From Trichodesmium sp050015995 (GTDB lineage: Bacteria; Cyanobacteriota; Cyanobacteriia; Cyanobacteriales; Microcoleaceae), in assembly GCF_050015995.1 (NCBI RefSeq), contig NZ_JBNHEP010000208.1:1-64000 (forward strand): a DNA stretch of 64,000 bases, in the 5' to 3' direction. Position numbers and translations under genes: made by a program. Under the pieces are notes generated by a model. The model was not told the origin of the DNA. It did no database searches and worked only from the letters and a program-made list of their open reading frames with translations. Positions 18,290 to 26,757 of this stretch are shown here, piece after piece; position 1 is the stretch's first letter, and every line of letters starts with the position of its first letter.

Positions 18290-20020
18290 CTAGCTCTTTT
18301 GTTGTTGCCGACAACGTTCGAGATTTTCCCGCGTCTTAATCGTTTTAGGATGTTCGACACCTAATCTCCTTTCGCGAATATCTAGTGCTTCTATATACAA
18401 AGGTTCCGCTTCACTATAACGCCCTTGGTCACAGTATAAATTTGCTAAACTATTGAAGTCCGTTGCTAAATCAGGATGGTTTGGTGGCAGGGAATGTTTA
18501 TCTATTTCAATAACTTGCAAATACAAAGGTTCCGCCTCACTGTAACGCCCTTGTTTATAATATAAACCTGCTAAACAATGGATGTGAGATGCTAAATCAG
18601 GATGGTTTGGTGGTAGGGAACGTTTATCTATTTCTATAGCCTGCAAATATAAAGGTTCCGCCTCATCGTAGCGCCCTTGGTCACGGTATAAAAGTGCTAA
18701 ATTGTTTAGATCAATTGCTAAATAGGGATGGTCTGGAGGTAAGGAGCGTTGATCAATTTCAATAACTTGCAAATACAAAGGTTCCGCCTCACTGTAACGC
18801 CCTTGATAATAGTATAAAAGTGCTAAATTATTGAAGGGAGTTGTATTCGGTGATAGGGAATCCTTATATATTTCGATGGCTTGTTTGTACAATGGTTCTG
18901 CTTCATCGTATTTATCTTGAAGACGATATAATTCTGCTAGGTTGTTGAGGTTGATGGCAAGAGAGGGATGATTTTCAGGTAGGGCGATTTTGTCGATTTC
19001 GATGGCTTGTTTGTACAATGGTTCTGCTGCTTTGTATTTCCCTTGAGATTTATATAATCCTGCTAAGTTGTTGAGGTAGGTGGCAAGGGATGGATGATTT
19101 TCGGGTAGGGCTATTTTGTCGATTTCTATGGCTTGTTGGTACAAAGGTTCGGCTGCCTCGTATCTCCCTTGAGATTTATATAATAGTGCTAAATAATTTA
19201 GGTTGCTTGCTAAATCTTCCTGCAAACCCCACTCTTGCTGCAAACCTATTGCTTTCTGAAAATATTTAATTGCTACTTCTTTCTCCTGCTGATAACCTTC
19301 ATATTCCCCACGTTCCACCCGTCGAGCAAAAATCTTTCCCAAACTCCCATACAAAGTCACCAAACTAACATCTTGCTCTCCCTTTTCCTGCTCAATTTTC
19401 TCAATCAACTCCTGCAAATCTGCCATTGGCAAAAAATGAGGGTCATCCTCATCTACCTCATCCAATCTTTCACCCAAAACCGGACGCAAAAAATCAACAT
19501 CCTCCCTAGGAAGAGCTTTTTTCTGAAAAGAAATAAACCGAAATACACCCTTTCGCCATGCCCAAAAATCTGGCGCTTTTTTACTCAGATTTCGTTCCAT
19601 TTGAAACGTCACCCAGAGCACAATAGAAAAGGGAAATTGTCGCAAAGCTTCCCGCGTCCACTGTAAATAACCGAAAAACTTTTCCTGTTCCGATTTTTCT
19701 CCATCAAAAGTCAAAAAACGCAATCCATCCACACCCGTGACAGTAATAACAGCTTGCTTTCCTGCCTGCAAATATTCATCAGTATCCACCACCGAAGCGA
19801 TCGCCGCCCTCAGACTCGGTTCTCCCTTTGCTAACTCAACTCGATAGCAAGGAATATTAGGGGATAATTCTCTTTCATATTTTTGAATTATTTTTTCTCG
19901 ATATTCACTATTATCACAGACAGCAATCAGAATATTTAAGGTGCGGTAACTCGCCTCAATAGAAACAATTAGATCGTCATAATTGTTCTGATTTTTAATT
20001 TTATCTAGTAATTCTGTCAT
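18290..20020 (-). CDS. Kinesin-light-chain-type TPR protein with N-terminal NTPase-like domain
   Basis: A 576-aa protein. Residues 1-190 form a globular domain (LNILIAVCDNSEYREKI, VTGVDGLRFL, FGYLQWTREALRQFPFSIVLWVT, APDFWAWRKGVFRF) found before TPRs in several cyanobacterial proteins. It resembles a P-loop NTPase that has lost its Walker A motif. The C-terminal part has seven 42-residue TPR units of the kinesin-light-chain class (GRYxEAEPLYxQAIEID..HPxLAxxLNNLALLY). No membrane segment is seen. It lies about 280 bp downstream of a P-loop ATPase gene on the same strand, and the two probably act together. The function is unknown; TPRs bind partner proteins. Confidence 0.85.
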   Translation of the reverse strand: MTELLDKIKNQNNYDDLIVSIEASYRTLNILIAVCDNSEYREKIIQKYERELSPNIPCYRVELAKGEPSLRAAIASVVDTDEYLQAGKQAVITVTGVDGLRFLTFDGEKSEQEKFFGYLQWTREALRQFPFSIVLWVTFQMERNLSKKAPDFWAWRKGVFRFISFQKKALPREDVDFLRPVLGERLDEVDEDDPHFLPMADLQELIEKIEQEKGEQDVSLVTLYGSLGKIFARRVERGEYEGYQQEKEVAIKYFQKAIGLQQEWGLQEDLASNLNYLALLYKSQGRYEAAEPLYQQAIEIDKIALPENHPSLATYLNNLAGLYKSQGKYKAAEPLYKQAIEIDKIALPENHPSLAINLNNLAELYRLQDKYDEAEPLYKQAIEIYKDSLSPNTTPFNNLALLYYYQGRYSEAEPLYLQVIEIDQRSLPPDHPYLAIDLNNLALLYRDQGRYDEAEPLYLQAIEIDKRSLPPNHPDLASHIHCLAGLYYKQGRYSEAEPLYLQVIEIDKHSLPPNHPDLATDFNSLANLYCDQGRYSEAEPLYIEALDIRERRLGVEHPKTIKTRENLERCRQQQKS

Positions 20021-20040
20021 ATTTATTTATTAAATAAAAG

Positions 20041-20240
20041 TGTAGGTTGGGTTGAGGTATCAAAACCCAACAACAATAAATACCCAACAACAATAAGGGG
20101 TCTGTTGGGTATCACTATCATTCTACCCAACCTACTAGCGCGTCTAGCGAAAATGTGGGTCAGTTTCAGCAACCCGGAAGACCTCTCCCCCGACCCCTTC
20201 CCTTGTAGGGAAGGGGGTTGGGGGGTTAGGTTTTACCCAC
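20041..20240. repeat. Hairpin repeats between TPR and ATPase genes
   Basis: 20041-20145 holds GTAGGTTGGGTTGAGG..AACCCAACAACAATAA and GGGTCTGTTGGGTATC..CTACCCAACCTACTA palindromes. 20178-20237 is a family G hairpin. No coding sequence. Confidence 0.65.
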
Positions 20241-20304
20241 AATTTTAGCCTAGACACGCTACTACATTTACTTCTAAATTCTCAATTCTCAATTCTCAAT
20301 TCAC

Positions 20305-21588
20305 CTATAATTTCCTTTTCCTTTGCAAAATTTCTGTCACAATAGGGTGAATATCATACCAAAGTTCACCATTGCGATATTCCAGCACATATAACCCATG
20401 CAATAAATCTAAAAATCGTTGTTCTTTGGGGTCATTTGGTGTAAAGTATAGATAAGTTTGCTTTAAAATTTCATAGTCCGCACTGCCGATTCTAGTATCA
20501 AAATCAATACTAATATTAGTAATAGCTTCCTGTAGCACTTCAGCATTAATTTTTATTTCTAAATCATCTGGTTTGCGCCGAATTAACCGCAGACAAATCC
20601 GACAACATTCATTAGTTATTCTGACTAACTCCCGCAAGACTCCACCACTATAAATAATAATTTTATTGACAGTTTCCGGCTCAATTAATTCTCTAGAAAT
20701 TCGTTTATCAATTACATCAGTTAACATGGCTATCGCTTCTGGTATTGGCTCAGAATTAGTTAGGTAACGTTCTCCCTGTTTAAACAACTTAGAAACTGGC
20801 ATTGTCACAATTTGATTATTAGTTTCTGTGGTTAAAGTTGCTGCCATTCGGACTTCCCGTAAAACTGAAATAGGAATAGTAAAAATAATTCTAAAGTTGG
20901 GTTGAAATAATGCTTTTATATGTTCTTCATAAATCTGTCGCACTACACCCAGGTCAATTTTATCCAAATCATCAATAACAACTAAAATTTCTTTTTGAGA
21001 AGCATTCTGAACTACAGCAGCAATTTCATTAATTCTGGCAATTAAATCAGAGATTTTTCGGAGAAATTCTTGTTTAATTTCCTCTCTAATAGTCGCATCA
21101 GCTTTTAACTTCCCAGTAATAATTTTAAATAAGTCAAAACCCGCCGAAGTTTCAGCCTTAAATTCTTCAGTTTCTGTTCTAGTACGCTTGGCAAACCATT
21201 TATAAAATTGGTCTTTTGTAGAAGATTTAATTTTTACCTCTTGCTTTTCTGCTTCCTCCATTAACCGAACAGCGATCGCGAACAGAATATTAATATGATT
21301 AACATCGGACATTTCTATAGAGTCAGAAATAGAGAAAAACACCACAAAATATTTATCTGCCATCTTCCGACAAAATTTTGCTAAAAGAGTAGATTTACCA
21401 CACCCCCGATGACCAGCAAAAATTATTTTACTATCTCCAGAAGGACTATCCTCCACCAGTTGTTCCAACTCTTCGATAGTTTCAGTACCATATTCAACCC
21501 AAAACTTTTTCAGTGCTGTTTCTGTCAGCAGTGGTAGAAGTTCCAGATTTCTATAAGCTTCACGAAATGACTCTAATAATTGACTCAT
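20305..21588 (-). CDS. P-loop ATPase (KAP/STAND-like), 427 aa
   Basis: A soluble ATPase with Walker A GHRGCGKST (residues 59-67) and Walker B ILVVIDDLD (201-209). An arginine-rich sensor region (FTIPISVLREVRMAATL) and a helical C-terminal part with a winged-helix-like end (EYRNGELWYDIHPIV) follow. The inserted helical segment 105-200 is long and charged. The organisation resembles KAP/STAND-type ATPases that act as molecular switches. The TPR gene lies downstream on the same strand. No nuclease or protease effector is fused. The role is not established. Confidence 0.85.
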   Translation of the reverse strand: MSQLLESFREAYRNLELLPLLTETALKKFWVEYGTETIEELEQLVEDSPSGDSKIIFAGHRGCGKSTLLAKFCRKMADKYFVVFFSISDSIEMSDVNHINILFAIAVRLMEEAEKQEVKIKSSTKDQFYKWFAKRTRTETEEFKAETSAGFDLFKIITGKLKADATIREEIKQEFLRKISDLIARINEIAAVVQNASQKEILVVIDDLDKIDLGVVRQIYEEHIKALFQPNFRIIFTIPISVLREVRMAATLTTETNNQIVTMPVSKLFKQGERYLTNSEPIPEAIAMLTDVIDKRISRELIEPETVNKIIIYSGGVLRELVRITNECCRICLRLIRRKPDDLEIKINAEVLQEAITNISIDFDTRIGSADYEILKQTYLYFTPNDPKEQRFLDLLHGLYVLEYRNGELWYDIHPIVTEILQRKRKL

Positions 21589-21610
21589 TTTACCATAAAT
21601 TGTTTGGTGT

Positions 21611-21723
21611 TATATCAAATCCGGTAGCATCGGTATTGTAGGGGCGAATGGCCATTCGCCCCTACACATTGTATGACGATCGACAGAATTATGTTACTCC
21701 GAAGTCAACGGATTTAATATTAT
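21611..21723. mobile_element. MITE family B copy
   Basis: Ends ATATCAAATCCGGTAGCAT / CAACGGATTTAATATT, with an internal perfect palindrome GTAGGGGCGAATGGCCATTCGCCCCTAC. It lies in the divergent spacer between the ATPase and dehalogenase genes. Confidence 0.75.
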
Positions 21724-21825
21724 AATATATAGTATAGAGTATACAAGAAATTGGTATAAATAAGCTGAATTTTCAATTACTATTAATATAGAAAAATTAC
21801 TATTTATTCACCCGACTAAATTCTC

Positions 21826-22698
21826 ATGTTTGAACAATTTACCTATCAGAAAATCTCCACTTCCAATGTCACCATTAATTTAGCCAAAGGCGGAGACGGA
21901 CCTCCACTACTACTATTACACGGCTATCCTCAAACCCACATTATGTGGCACAAAGTCGCCCCCACCCTCGCGCAACATTTCACCGTCATTTGTACAGACT
22001 TGCGCGGTTACGGCGACAGCGACAAACCACCCTCCGACCCCCAACATCTCACATATTCTAAACGAGTCACCGCCCAAGACCAAGTAGAAGTAATGGCAGC
22101 TCTGGGTTTTCCAAAATTCTTAGCAGCAGGTCACGATCGTGGCGGTAGAGTTCTCCATCGCCTCTTACTCGATCGCCCCGAGTGTGTCGAAAAAGCAGCA
22201 GTGCTAGACATTGTACCCACGAGAAAAATTTTTCAAACTGTCAACCAACAACTCGCCACTGCTTACTCCCACTGGTTTTTTCTCCTCGAACCTAACAATA
22301 TTCCGGAACGTCTCATCGGTTCCGACCCTGCTTTTTATTTGCAGAGCAAACTAAAACAGTGGAGTGCTAACCAAGCAGGTTTCACTGAGACTGCCATAGC
22401 AGAATACGTTCGTTGTTTTAGTGACCCCGCCAGTATTCATGCCACTTGTGAAGACTACCGCGCTGCTGCTTCTATTGACTTAGACCATGATGAAGCAGAT
22501 ATTGACAGAAAAATACAATGTCCGTTATTGGTCTTATGGGGAGGGTTGGGAGTGATGGAAAAATGTTATGACGTGTTAGAAACCTGGCGAGAAAGGGCGA
22601 TAGATGTGCGCGGTCAAGCTTTGGAATGCGGTCATTTTGTGCCGGAAGAAGCGCCAGAGGAAACAACTCAGGCGTTGCTTGATTATTTTAGAGTATAA
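21826..22698 (+). CDS. Alpha/beta hydrolase, haloacetate (fluoroacetate) dehalogenase family
   Basis: A 290-aa alpha/beta hydrolase. It carries the full set of residues known from fluoroacetate dehalogenase: nucleophile Asp104 in GHDRGGR, carboxylate-binding Arg105 and Arg108, acid Asp128, halide-pocket His149-Trp150 and Tyr211 (DYR), and catalytic His270 (CGHFVPEE). HGYPQ supplies the oxyanion hole. It would hydrolyse a haloacid, releasing halide and the hydroxy acid, in the cytoplasm. Family members can also have other substrates. It is monocistronic, and codon use is somewhat GC-richer than its neighbours in the first half. Confidence 0.9.
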   Translation: MFEQFTYQKISTSNVTINLAKGGDGPPLLLLHGYPQTHIMWHKVAPTLAQHFTVICTDLRGYGDSDKPPSDPQHLTYSKRVTAQDQVEVMAALGFPKFLAAGHDRGGRVLHRLLLDRPECVEKAAVLDIVPTRKIFQTVNQQLATAYSHWFFLLEPNNIPERLIGSDPAFYLQSKLKQWSANQAGFTETAIAEYVRCFSDPASIHATCEDYRAAASIDLDHDEADIDRKIQCPLLVLWGGLGVMEKCYDVLETWRERAIDVRGQALECGHFVPEEAPEETTQALLDYFRV

Positions 22699-22728
22699 TA
22701 GTTTGGTAAAACACTTATAATCATGCTC

Positions 22729-22775
22729 GTAGTTGGGCTTTAGCCCCTTATATGTCTGGGCTAAAGCCCAACTAC
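22729..22775. repeat. Perfect hairpin GTAGTTGGGCTTTAGCCC
   Basis: Two 18-base arms (GTAGTTGGGCTTTAGCCC and its exact complement) are separated by 11 bases. The right arm matches the core of the 30-bp tandem array at 12523-12730. It lies 3' of the hydrolase gene and could act as a weak transcription barrier. Confidence 0.85.
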
Positions 22776-22828
22776 AAACAAAGGCTTAATTAGGGTTTGC
22801 TTATGGAAAGTCTTTTGGTAGGGGTAGG

Positions 22829-23060
22829 AGACAGGAGACAGGAGACACGAGACTGGAGAAATGGAGATTATAGAGGAGGTAGTCGTAAAAATTGTCCCAA
22901 GATTTTTCTGCCATAATCATCCCAAAATACTAGCATGCATGAGCTTTTTGGACCGAAACAGGCGCACTTTTTTCGACCAAAAAAGGCTCAAAGCAATATC
23001 TGTCAGTGCTTTGATATTTAATCAGCAAGCCCTAATTATAACGCACTTATCTGACTTCTG
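22829..23060. repeat. Heptamers plus dispersed repeat family K copy 2
   Basis: ACAGGAG heptamers (22829-22858) are followed by a segment similar to 77-245 (AATTGTCCCAAGATTTTTCTGCC, GAAACAGGCGCACTTTTTTCGACC, CAGCAAGC). The array and the adjacent sequence keep the same relative order as at the window start, so they travel together. Confidence 0.65.
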
Positions 23061-23091
23061 ACTTGCGTATAGCACTTACAAGTAAAAATTA

Positions 23092-23198
23092 GACATCTCC
23101 AGAAAAGAGGGAACAGGGAACACTTAACTGGGAACAGGGAGAAATAATTGATAATTTATCCATAAGAATTGATTTGATTTTTTATTGTTGGAGATGTC
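23092..23198. mobile_element. MITE family C copy with TA flanks
   Basis: A 107-bp element with ends GACATCTCCA / TTGGAGATGTC, flanked on both sides by TA. It contains a GGGAACAGGGA heptamer tract and AATTGATTTGATTTTTTATT. It is the same family as the element that splits the kinase gene at 26644-26757. Confidence 0.85.
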
Positions 23199-23277
23199 TA
23201 TTAGCTTTAGGTTATGAAATACAGAAAATTGTGCTACTTATAACATTTCTAAATAGTAATACTGCCTTATTTGATTG

Positions 23278-23336
23278 CCATCCCCCCATCTCCCCATCTC
23301 CCCATCTCCCCATCTCCCCATCTCCCCATCTCCCCA
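23278..23336. repeat. Octamer tandem repeat (ccccatct)n
   Basis: Seven copies of CCCCATCT run right up to the stop codon of the deacetylase-family gene. Confidence 0.92.
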
Positions 23337-24254
23337 TCAAATTCGATACTGCTGAAACACATCTCTCGCAGCACGATGCAATAATGAATGAGTGTAAACC
23401 AGTGAATTCATATCCTTTGTATACCCACCTCCAATAACGCAAGCGACGGGATAACCTGCTCCTACACAGGTACTCAATACTTGCATCTCCCGCCGAAATA
23501 TTCCTGTATTTGTCAAAGCTAATTTTCCCAAAGCATCATGGATATGGGTATCAACTCCCGCATCATACAAAACCAAATCTGGCTTGACTTCTGACAGCAA
23601 ATCTGGTAAATATTGCGCTAATGTCTGCAAATAGCGATCGTCATCCATTCCTTCTGGCAAAGGTACATCTAAGTCGCTAATTTGTTTTCTACTGGGAAAA
23701 TTTATACCACAGTGCATCGAAAATGTAAACACCGTCTCATCATTTTGAAATATCCAAGCAGTTCCGTCTCCTTGATGCACATCTAAATCTACTATTAGAA
23801 TTTTTTTAGCTAATCCTAATTTTTGAATCACACGAGCAGCGATCGCTAAATCATTAAAAATACAAAACCCAGACCCATAACTGGGAAACGCATGATGAGT
23901 GCCACCAGCAGTATTGCAAGCTACACCATATTTGAGTGCTAACTGTGCTGTTAATATTGCACCACCCACAGCAATGCAAGTTCGATTTGCTAATGGTTGA
24001 CTCCAAGGTAAACCAATGCGTCTTTGTACTTTTGGGTCTAAAGTGCCGTTACAATATCCTTCTATATAGTCACGATGATGTACTAATTCTATCCATTCTA
24101 AAGGAGGGAGTTGTGGGGTAAAAAAATGGGATTTATTTGTCACTTCATCTGCCAATAACATTTCATAAAGTAGTTTGAATTTTGCCATAGGAAAGCGATG
24201 ACCAGATGGCATTGGTGCAACATAATTAGGATGATAAATAATTGGTAAATTCAT
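23337..24254 (-). CDS. Histone deacetylase family (AcuC/AphA-type) amidohydrolase
   Basis: A 305-aa zinc amidohydrolase of the bacterial HDAC superfamily. Active-site features are tandem His120-His121 (GGTHHAF), zinc ligands Asp158 and His160 in DLDVHQGDG, a third acid in YDAGVDTH (Asp235), and the transition-state Tyr278 in GGGY. All are intact. Bacterial members deacetylate acetyl-lysine, acetylpolyamines or acetoin-related substrates; which applies here cannot be read. It is a single gene, with an octamer repeat directly after its stop. Confidence 0.93.
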   Translation of the reverse strand: MNLPIIYHPNYVAPMPSGHRFPMAKFKLLYEMLLADEVTNKSHFFTPQLPPLEWIELVHHRDYIEGYCNGTLDPKVQRRIGLPWSQPLANRTCIAVGGAILTAQLALKYGVACNTAGGTHHAFPSYGSGFCIFNDLAIAARVIQKLGLAKKILIVDLDVHQGDGTAWIFQNDETVFTFSMHCGINFPSRKQISDLDVPLPEGMDDDRYLQTLAQYLPDLLSEVKPDLVLYDAGVDTHIHDALGKLALTNTGIFRREMQVLSTCVGAGYPVACVIGGGYTKDMNSLVYTHSLLHRAARDVFQQYRI

Positions 24255-24286
24255 TATTTAAGTCAAAAGTAAAAAGTTATTGTAGT

Positions 24287-24457
24287 AGAGTGATACAACT
24301 AAAATATTGCAATAGTAGGGGTGGGTTCTAGTTAACTTAATGAGACTCAACATTTAATTAGATGAACCCGCCCCATCCCCCGCTCCAAATAATGGACAAA
24401 ATTAGCTGTGTCAGTCCAGTAGGGTGCGTTAGCAAAGCGTAACGCACCGAAATATGG
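24287..24457. repeat. Dispersed repeats (ACACATCTAAAAT/GTAGGGTGCGTTAG types)
   Basis: 24287-24372 repeats the layout of 16880-16972 (ATTGCAATAGTAGGGG..GGGTTCTAG..AACCCGCCCC). 24405-24457 carries GCTGTGTCAGTCCAGTAGGGTGCGTTAG and CGTAACGCACC, the signature of family I. Confidence 0.65.
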
Positions 24458-24466
24458 CGTTGCTGA

Positions 24467-24595
24467 TTTTGGGTATGATTTGGGCTTTGTTGGAGAAGTA
24501 TTAACTACCATTTCTTTAATATTAGGAATAATGATAGAAGTAAAAATAACACCGAAACTAATACCTAAACCAATAAAGACTGAAAGTATTACCAA
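24467..24595 (-). pseudogene. Possible relic of a kinase transmembrane linker
   Basis: Read on the minus strand this gives FIGLGISFGVIFTSIIIPNI, closely resembling the membrane segment of the WD40 kinase (IGLGIAGGAILAGIIIIPNI) in protein and DNA. It is followed by a Thr/Pro/Ser-rich stretch and then cut by a family I-type repeat. Neither kinase nor WD40 sequence remains. It is probably a fragment of a further paralogue of the 26.7-kb kinase gene. Confidence 0.4.
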
Positions 24596-24742
24596 TCAAT
24601 GCTTTTGGCTTTCACATAGTAGCAGTAGTCGAGAGACAATGTTAATTTTTGTAACATTTTTTGTCTGTTATCAAATTTCTGTACTATCAACTTAGTTGTG
24701 AGTGCAAAAATCAAGTCACACTTTGAAGGAAAAAAATACATC

Positions 24743-25756
24743 ATGGAAGAAATAACAAAGTTCGATAACGCAAATATTGAAAATAAAGCACTTCTTGAGA
24801 TTAATCAGGAAGCTCTTGCAACTTTAGAAAGCACAGATGCTAAATCCTTAGAAAGCACAGATGCTGAATCCTTTATCAAGCCTTGGATTCCAGTTCCCAG
24901 ACCTTGGTCTGTAAAACAAGTGAATGGGAAAGAGTATTCTGATAATGCAGATAAGGATACAAATGGATTACCTGATCCAGGACAGACATTATTGTGGGCA
25001 GGGAATGGCCTGACAAGTGATGGGGTAGATTATCCCACTGGTGGTCAAGTAGATGCTATGGCAAACTCTGGTGATGCTTATTTTAATTCTCTGGTTGGAG
25101 ACAGGGTTGCAATGCTGTTTTCAACTACCTATGAGGACCAAATAAGATATGAACTGCCGCAAGTACAAGTTGGTGGTATCTGGGCTACTAAAAATCAGAT
25201 CGATCAACCAGGACCAGGGATAGATCAGGGGGTTCACGATGTGGATGGTCTAGAAGTATGGGGCCCAAACAACTTCTCGGATGCCACTTATTACTCTGTG
25301 TACGGTGATGTTACATTTGATCCTCTCACCAATAATGTTGTCTCTGGAGCAGTTTTCGATCAAAGCAATAACGTTATATTCAGCCGAGAAGAAATTGCCA
25401 AAGCTGTTGCAAATGTTACTCAGATTGACCCGAGGAAAATATTGGGCTACGTTAATGTAGATGCCATGATGGTATCCGGAAAACAAATTGTTTTCAGTAT
25501 TGACTCCATCCCAGAGTTAGGTTTAGATGGAGGTGAGATTTTTGTTTACAATCAATCGACTGGTGCTAGTAGCTTCTTATATCACGGTGGGCATCTCTGG
25601 GACACTAGCTTTAATGTCCAGAAGACATACGGCACTGTAACCGAGAATATTAACGCTTTGGAGGCTGTACCTATTCACACTTATACCTGGGATAGTGAAC
25701 CGCTGATTCCCGATCTTTCTCCTTTAGATGTTTCAGCAGTTGGCTTCGAGGTTTGA
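24743..25756 (+). CDS. Unrecognised Cys-free acidic protein, 337 aa
   Basis: I do not recognise a family. ATG 24743 is chosen for its AAGGA upstream; an upstream GTG at 24698 would add 15 residues. The N terminus (MEEITKFDNANIENKALLEI) is charged and has no signal peptide. Residues about 24-40 contain an exact 8-residue repeat (LESTDAKS/LESTDAES) encoded by a 24-base direct repeat. The rest is rich in Asp, Gly, Ser, Thr and aromatic residues, has no Cys and no membrane segment, and looks like an exported beta-rich protein (WGPNNFSDATYYSVYGDV, FLYHGGHLWDTSF). Export, if any, would use a route without an N-terminal signal. It is monocistronic, with a hairpin downstream. Confidence 0.75.
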   Translation: MEEITKFDNANIENKALLEINQEALATLESTDAKSLESTDAESFIKPWIPVPRPWSVKQVNGKEYSDNADKDTNGLPDPGQTLLWAGNGLTSDGVDYPTGGQVDAMANSGDAYFNSLVGDRVAMLFSTTYEDQIRYELPQVQVGGIWATKNQIDQPGPGIDQGVHDVDGLEVWGPNNFSDATYYSVYGDVTFDPLTNNVVSGAVFDQSNNVIFSREEIAKAVANVTQIDPRKILGYVNVDAMMVSGKQIVFSIDSIPELGLDGGEIFVYNQSTGASSFLYHGGHLWDTSFNVQKTYGTVTENINALEAVPIHTYTWDSEPLIPDLSPLDVSAVGFEV

Positions 25757-25799
25757 GTAGAACAAACTACTCAAGCTTTGTAATCAAAGAGAGTTGACA

Positions 25800-25837
25800 G
25801 AATCCCGACGGTGTCCTTAGGCAACACCGCGGGATTC
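25800..25837 (+). terminator. Strong hairpin 3' of the 337-aa gene
   Basis: Arms GAATCCCG-A-CGGTGT and ACACCG-CGGGATTC make a 14-bp GC-rich stem with one bulge, 44 bases after the stop. No long T-run follows. The inverted sequence resembles the right-end hairpin of the tnpB element at 37838-37880 (GAATCCC..CGTCGGGA..TGTCAA), so it may instead be an orphan IS605-type end. Confidence 0.55.
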
Positions 25838-25856
25838 TTCGTAGTTTATACAGAGG

Positions 25857-26200
25857 TGATGTCGAACCCCTGTGTAGTGCTTATTACAGTGAAATACCTC
25901 CTGGTTGTCAAGGGTAGTGTGGGTCTTATTTGTGGAGGTGTGCGAAGGTTATAGCAGTAGAAGGAAAGGTTCGGACATTTTAATACCAATCAGAGTTTAT
26001 ACTAAAATTAAAAATTATACTACTGGAGCGACACACCTAAAATTTTGCAGCTGATTCACCAAACTCTTAACTATCCGGCTTAACCCACCGAACATACCGA
26101 ATATTAAGGATTCTAGCTGTCTTAATCTTTGCTTGTGCATTCATTCTCTTAATCACTCATTAATCTGGCTATAATGTAGATTAACTATAGGAAATTTGCA
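25857..26200. other. Gene-free spacer
   Basis: No ORF with coding character. 26020-26047 has the ACACACCTAAAATTTTGCAG end of the family I/E repeats; the remainder is AT-rich, and I see no further structure. Confidence 0.5.
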
Positions 26201-26643
26201 TTACAAATTACATTTTATTAGTTGATCCATCAGATAATGGTATGGAGCAAGTGCAGCACTTGTTCTTTCACGATGGGGGGCGGGAAGATGACCTTTTGGT
26301 GAATTTTCTGGAAAATCAAAGCCTAGCTCATCATATTTTAACCAGTTATCATTTTGATACCATCCAACAGTTTTGCTAAAAAGTTTATAGGGTTCTTCTT
26401 GAAAATTTCTTGGCTTATTTCCTGTTGGTAAATAGATTAGTTTTTGTACGCTGAAACCAAAATATCCATTAGAATTTTCTACCCAAAGTTGGTCTATTTT
26501 CTTGAGGTCTGAACAAGGAAATGTAGAGATTGAAACAGAGTCTAACCATCCTTCTGATTTCCGGTTGGCAACTTGAAGCATAATATTTTCTGTTTCCCGA
26601 TCTGCTTCTTTCCACTTTCCTTGTGCAAGGAGGTTTTCTAGTA
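26201..26643 (-). pseudogene. C-terminal GUN4 domain severed from the upstream kinase gene
   Basis: This frame encodes LLENLLAQGKWKEADRETEN, FPCSDLKKIDQLWVENSNG and YFGFSVQKLIYLPTGN, ending PKGHLPAP and about 25 more residues. That is a GUN4 domain, the tetrapyrrole-binding fold that stimulates Mg-chelatase and also occurs fused to cyanobacterial kinases. The only in-frame Met lies inside the adjacent MITE. Removing the MITE and one TA joins this frame exactly to the kinase-WD40 frame upstream (ADYSKL + LENLLAQGKW). It is therefore the lost 3' end of that gene, not an independent gene, although residual expression from the MITE ATG cannot be excluded. Confidence 0.88.
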
Positions 26644-26757
26644 GACTTCTCCAAAAATGAAAAATCAAATCAATTCTTATCCATAAATTATCAATTACTC
26701 CCCCCTGTTCCCTGTTCCCTGTTCCCTGTTCCCTGTTCCCTCTTTTATGGAGATGTC
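26644..26757. mobile_element. MITE family C, inserted in a GUN4 coding region
   Basis: A 114-bp element with ends GACTTCTCCA / TGGAGATGTC, flanked by a TA duplication (26642-26643 and 26758-26759). Inside are AAAAATCAAATCAATTCTTA and six GTTCCCT heptamers. It carries no transposase. TA target duplication is characteristic of IS630/Tc1-mariner-type mobilisation. Sister copies are at 23092-23198 and 59363-59456. Confidence 0.92.
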
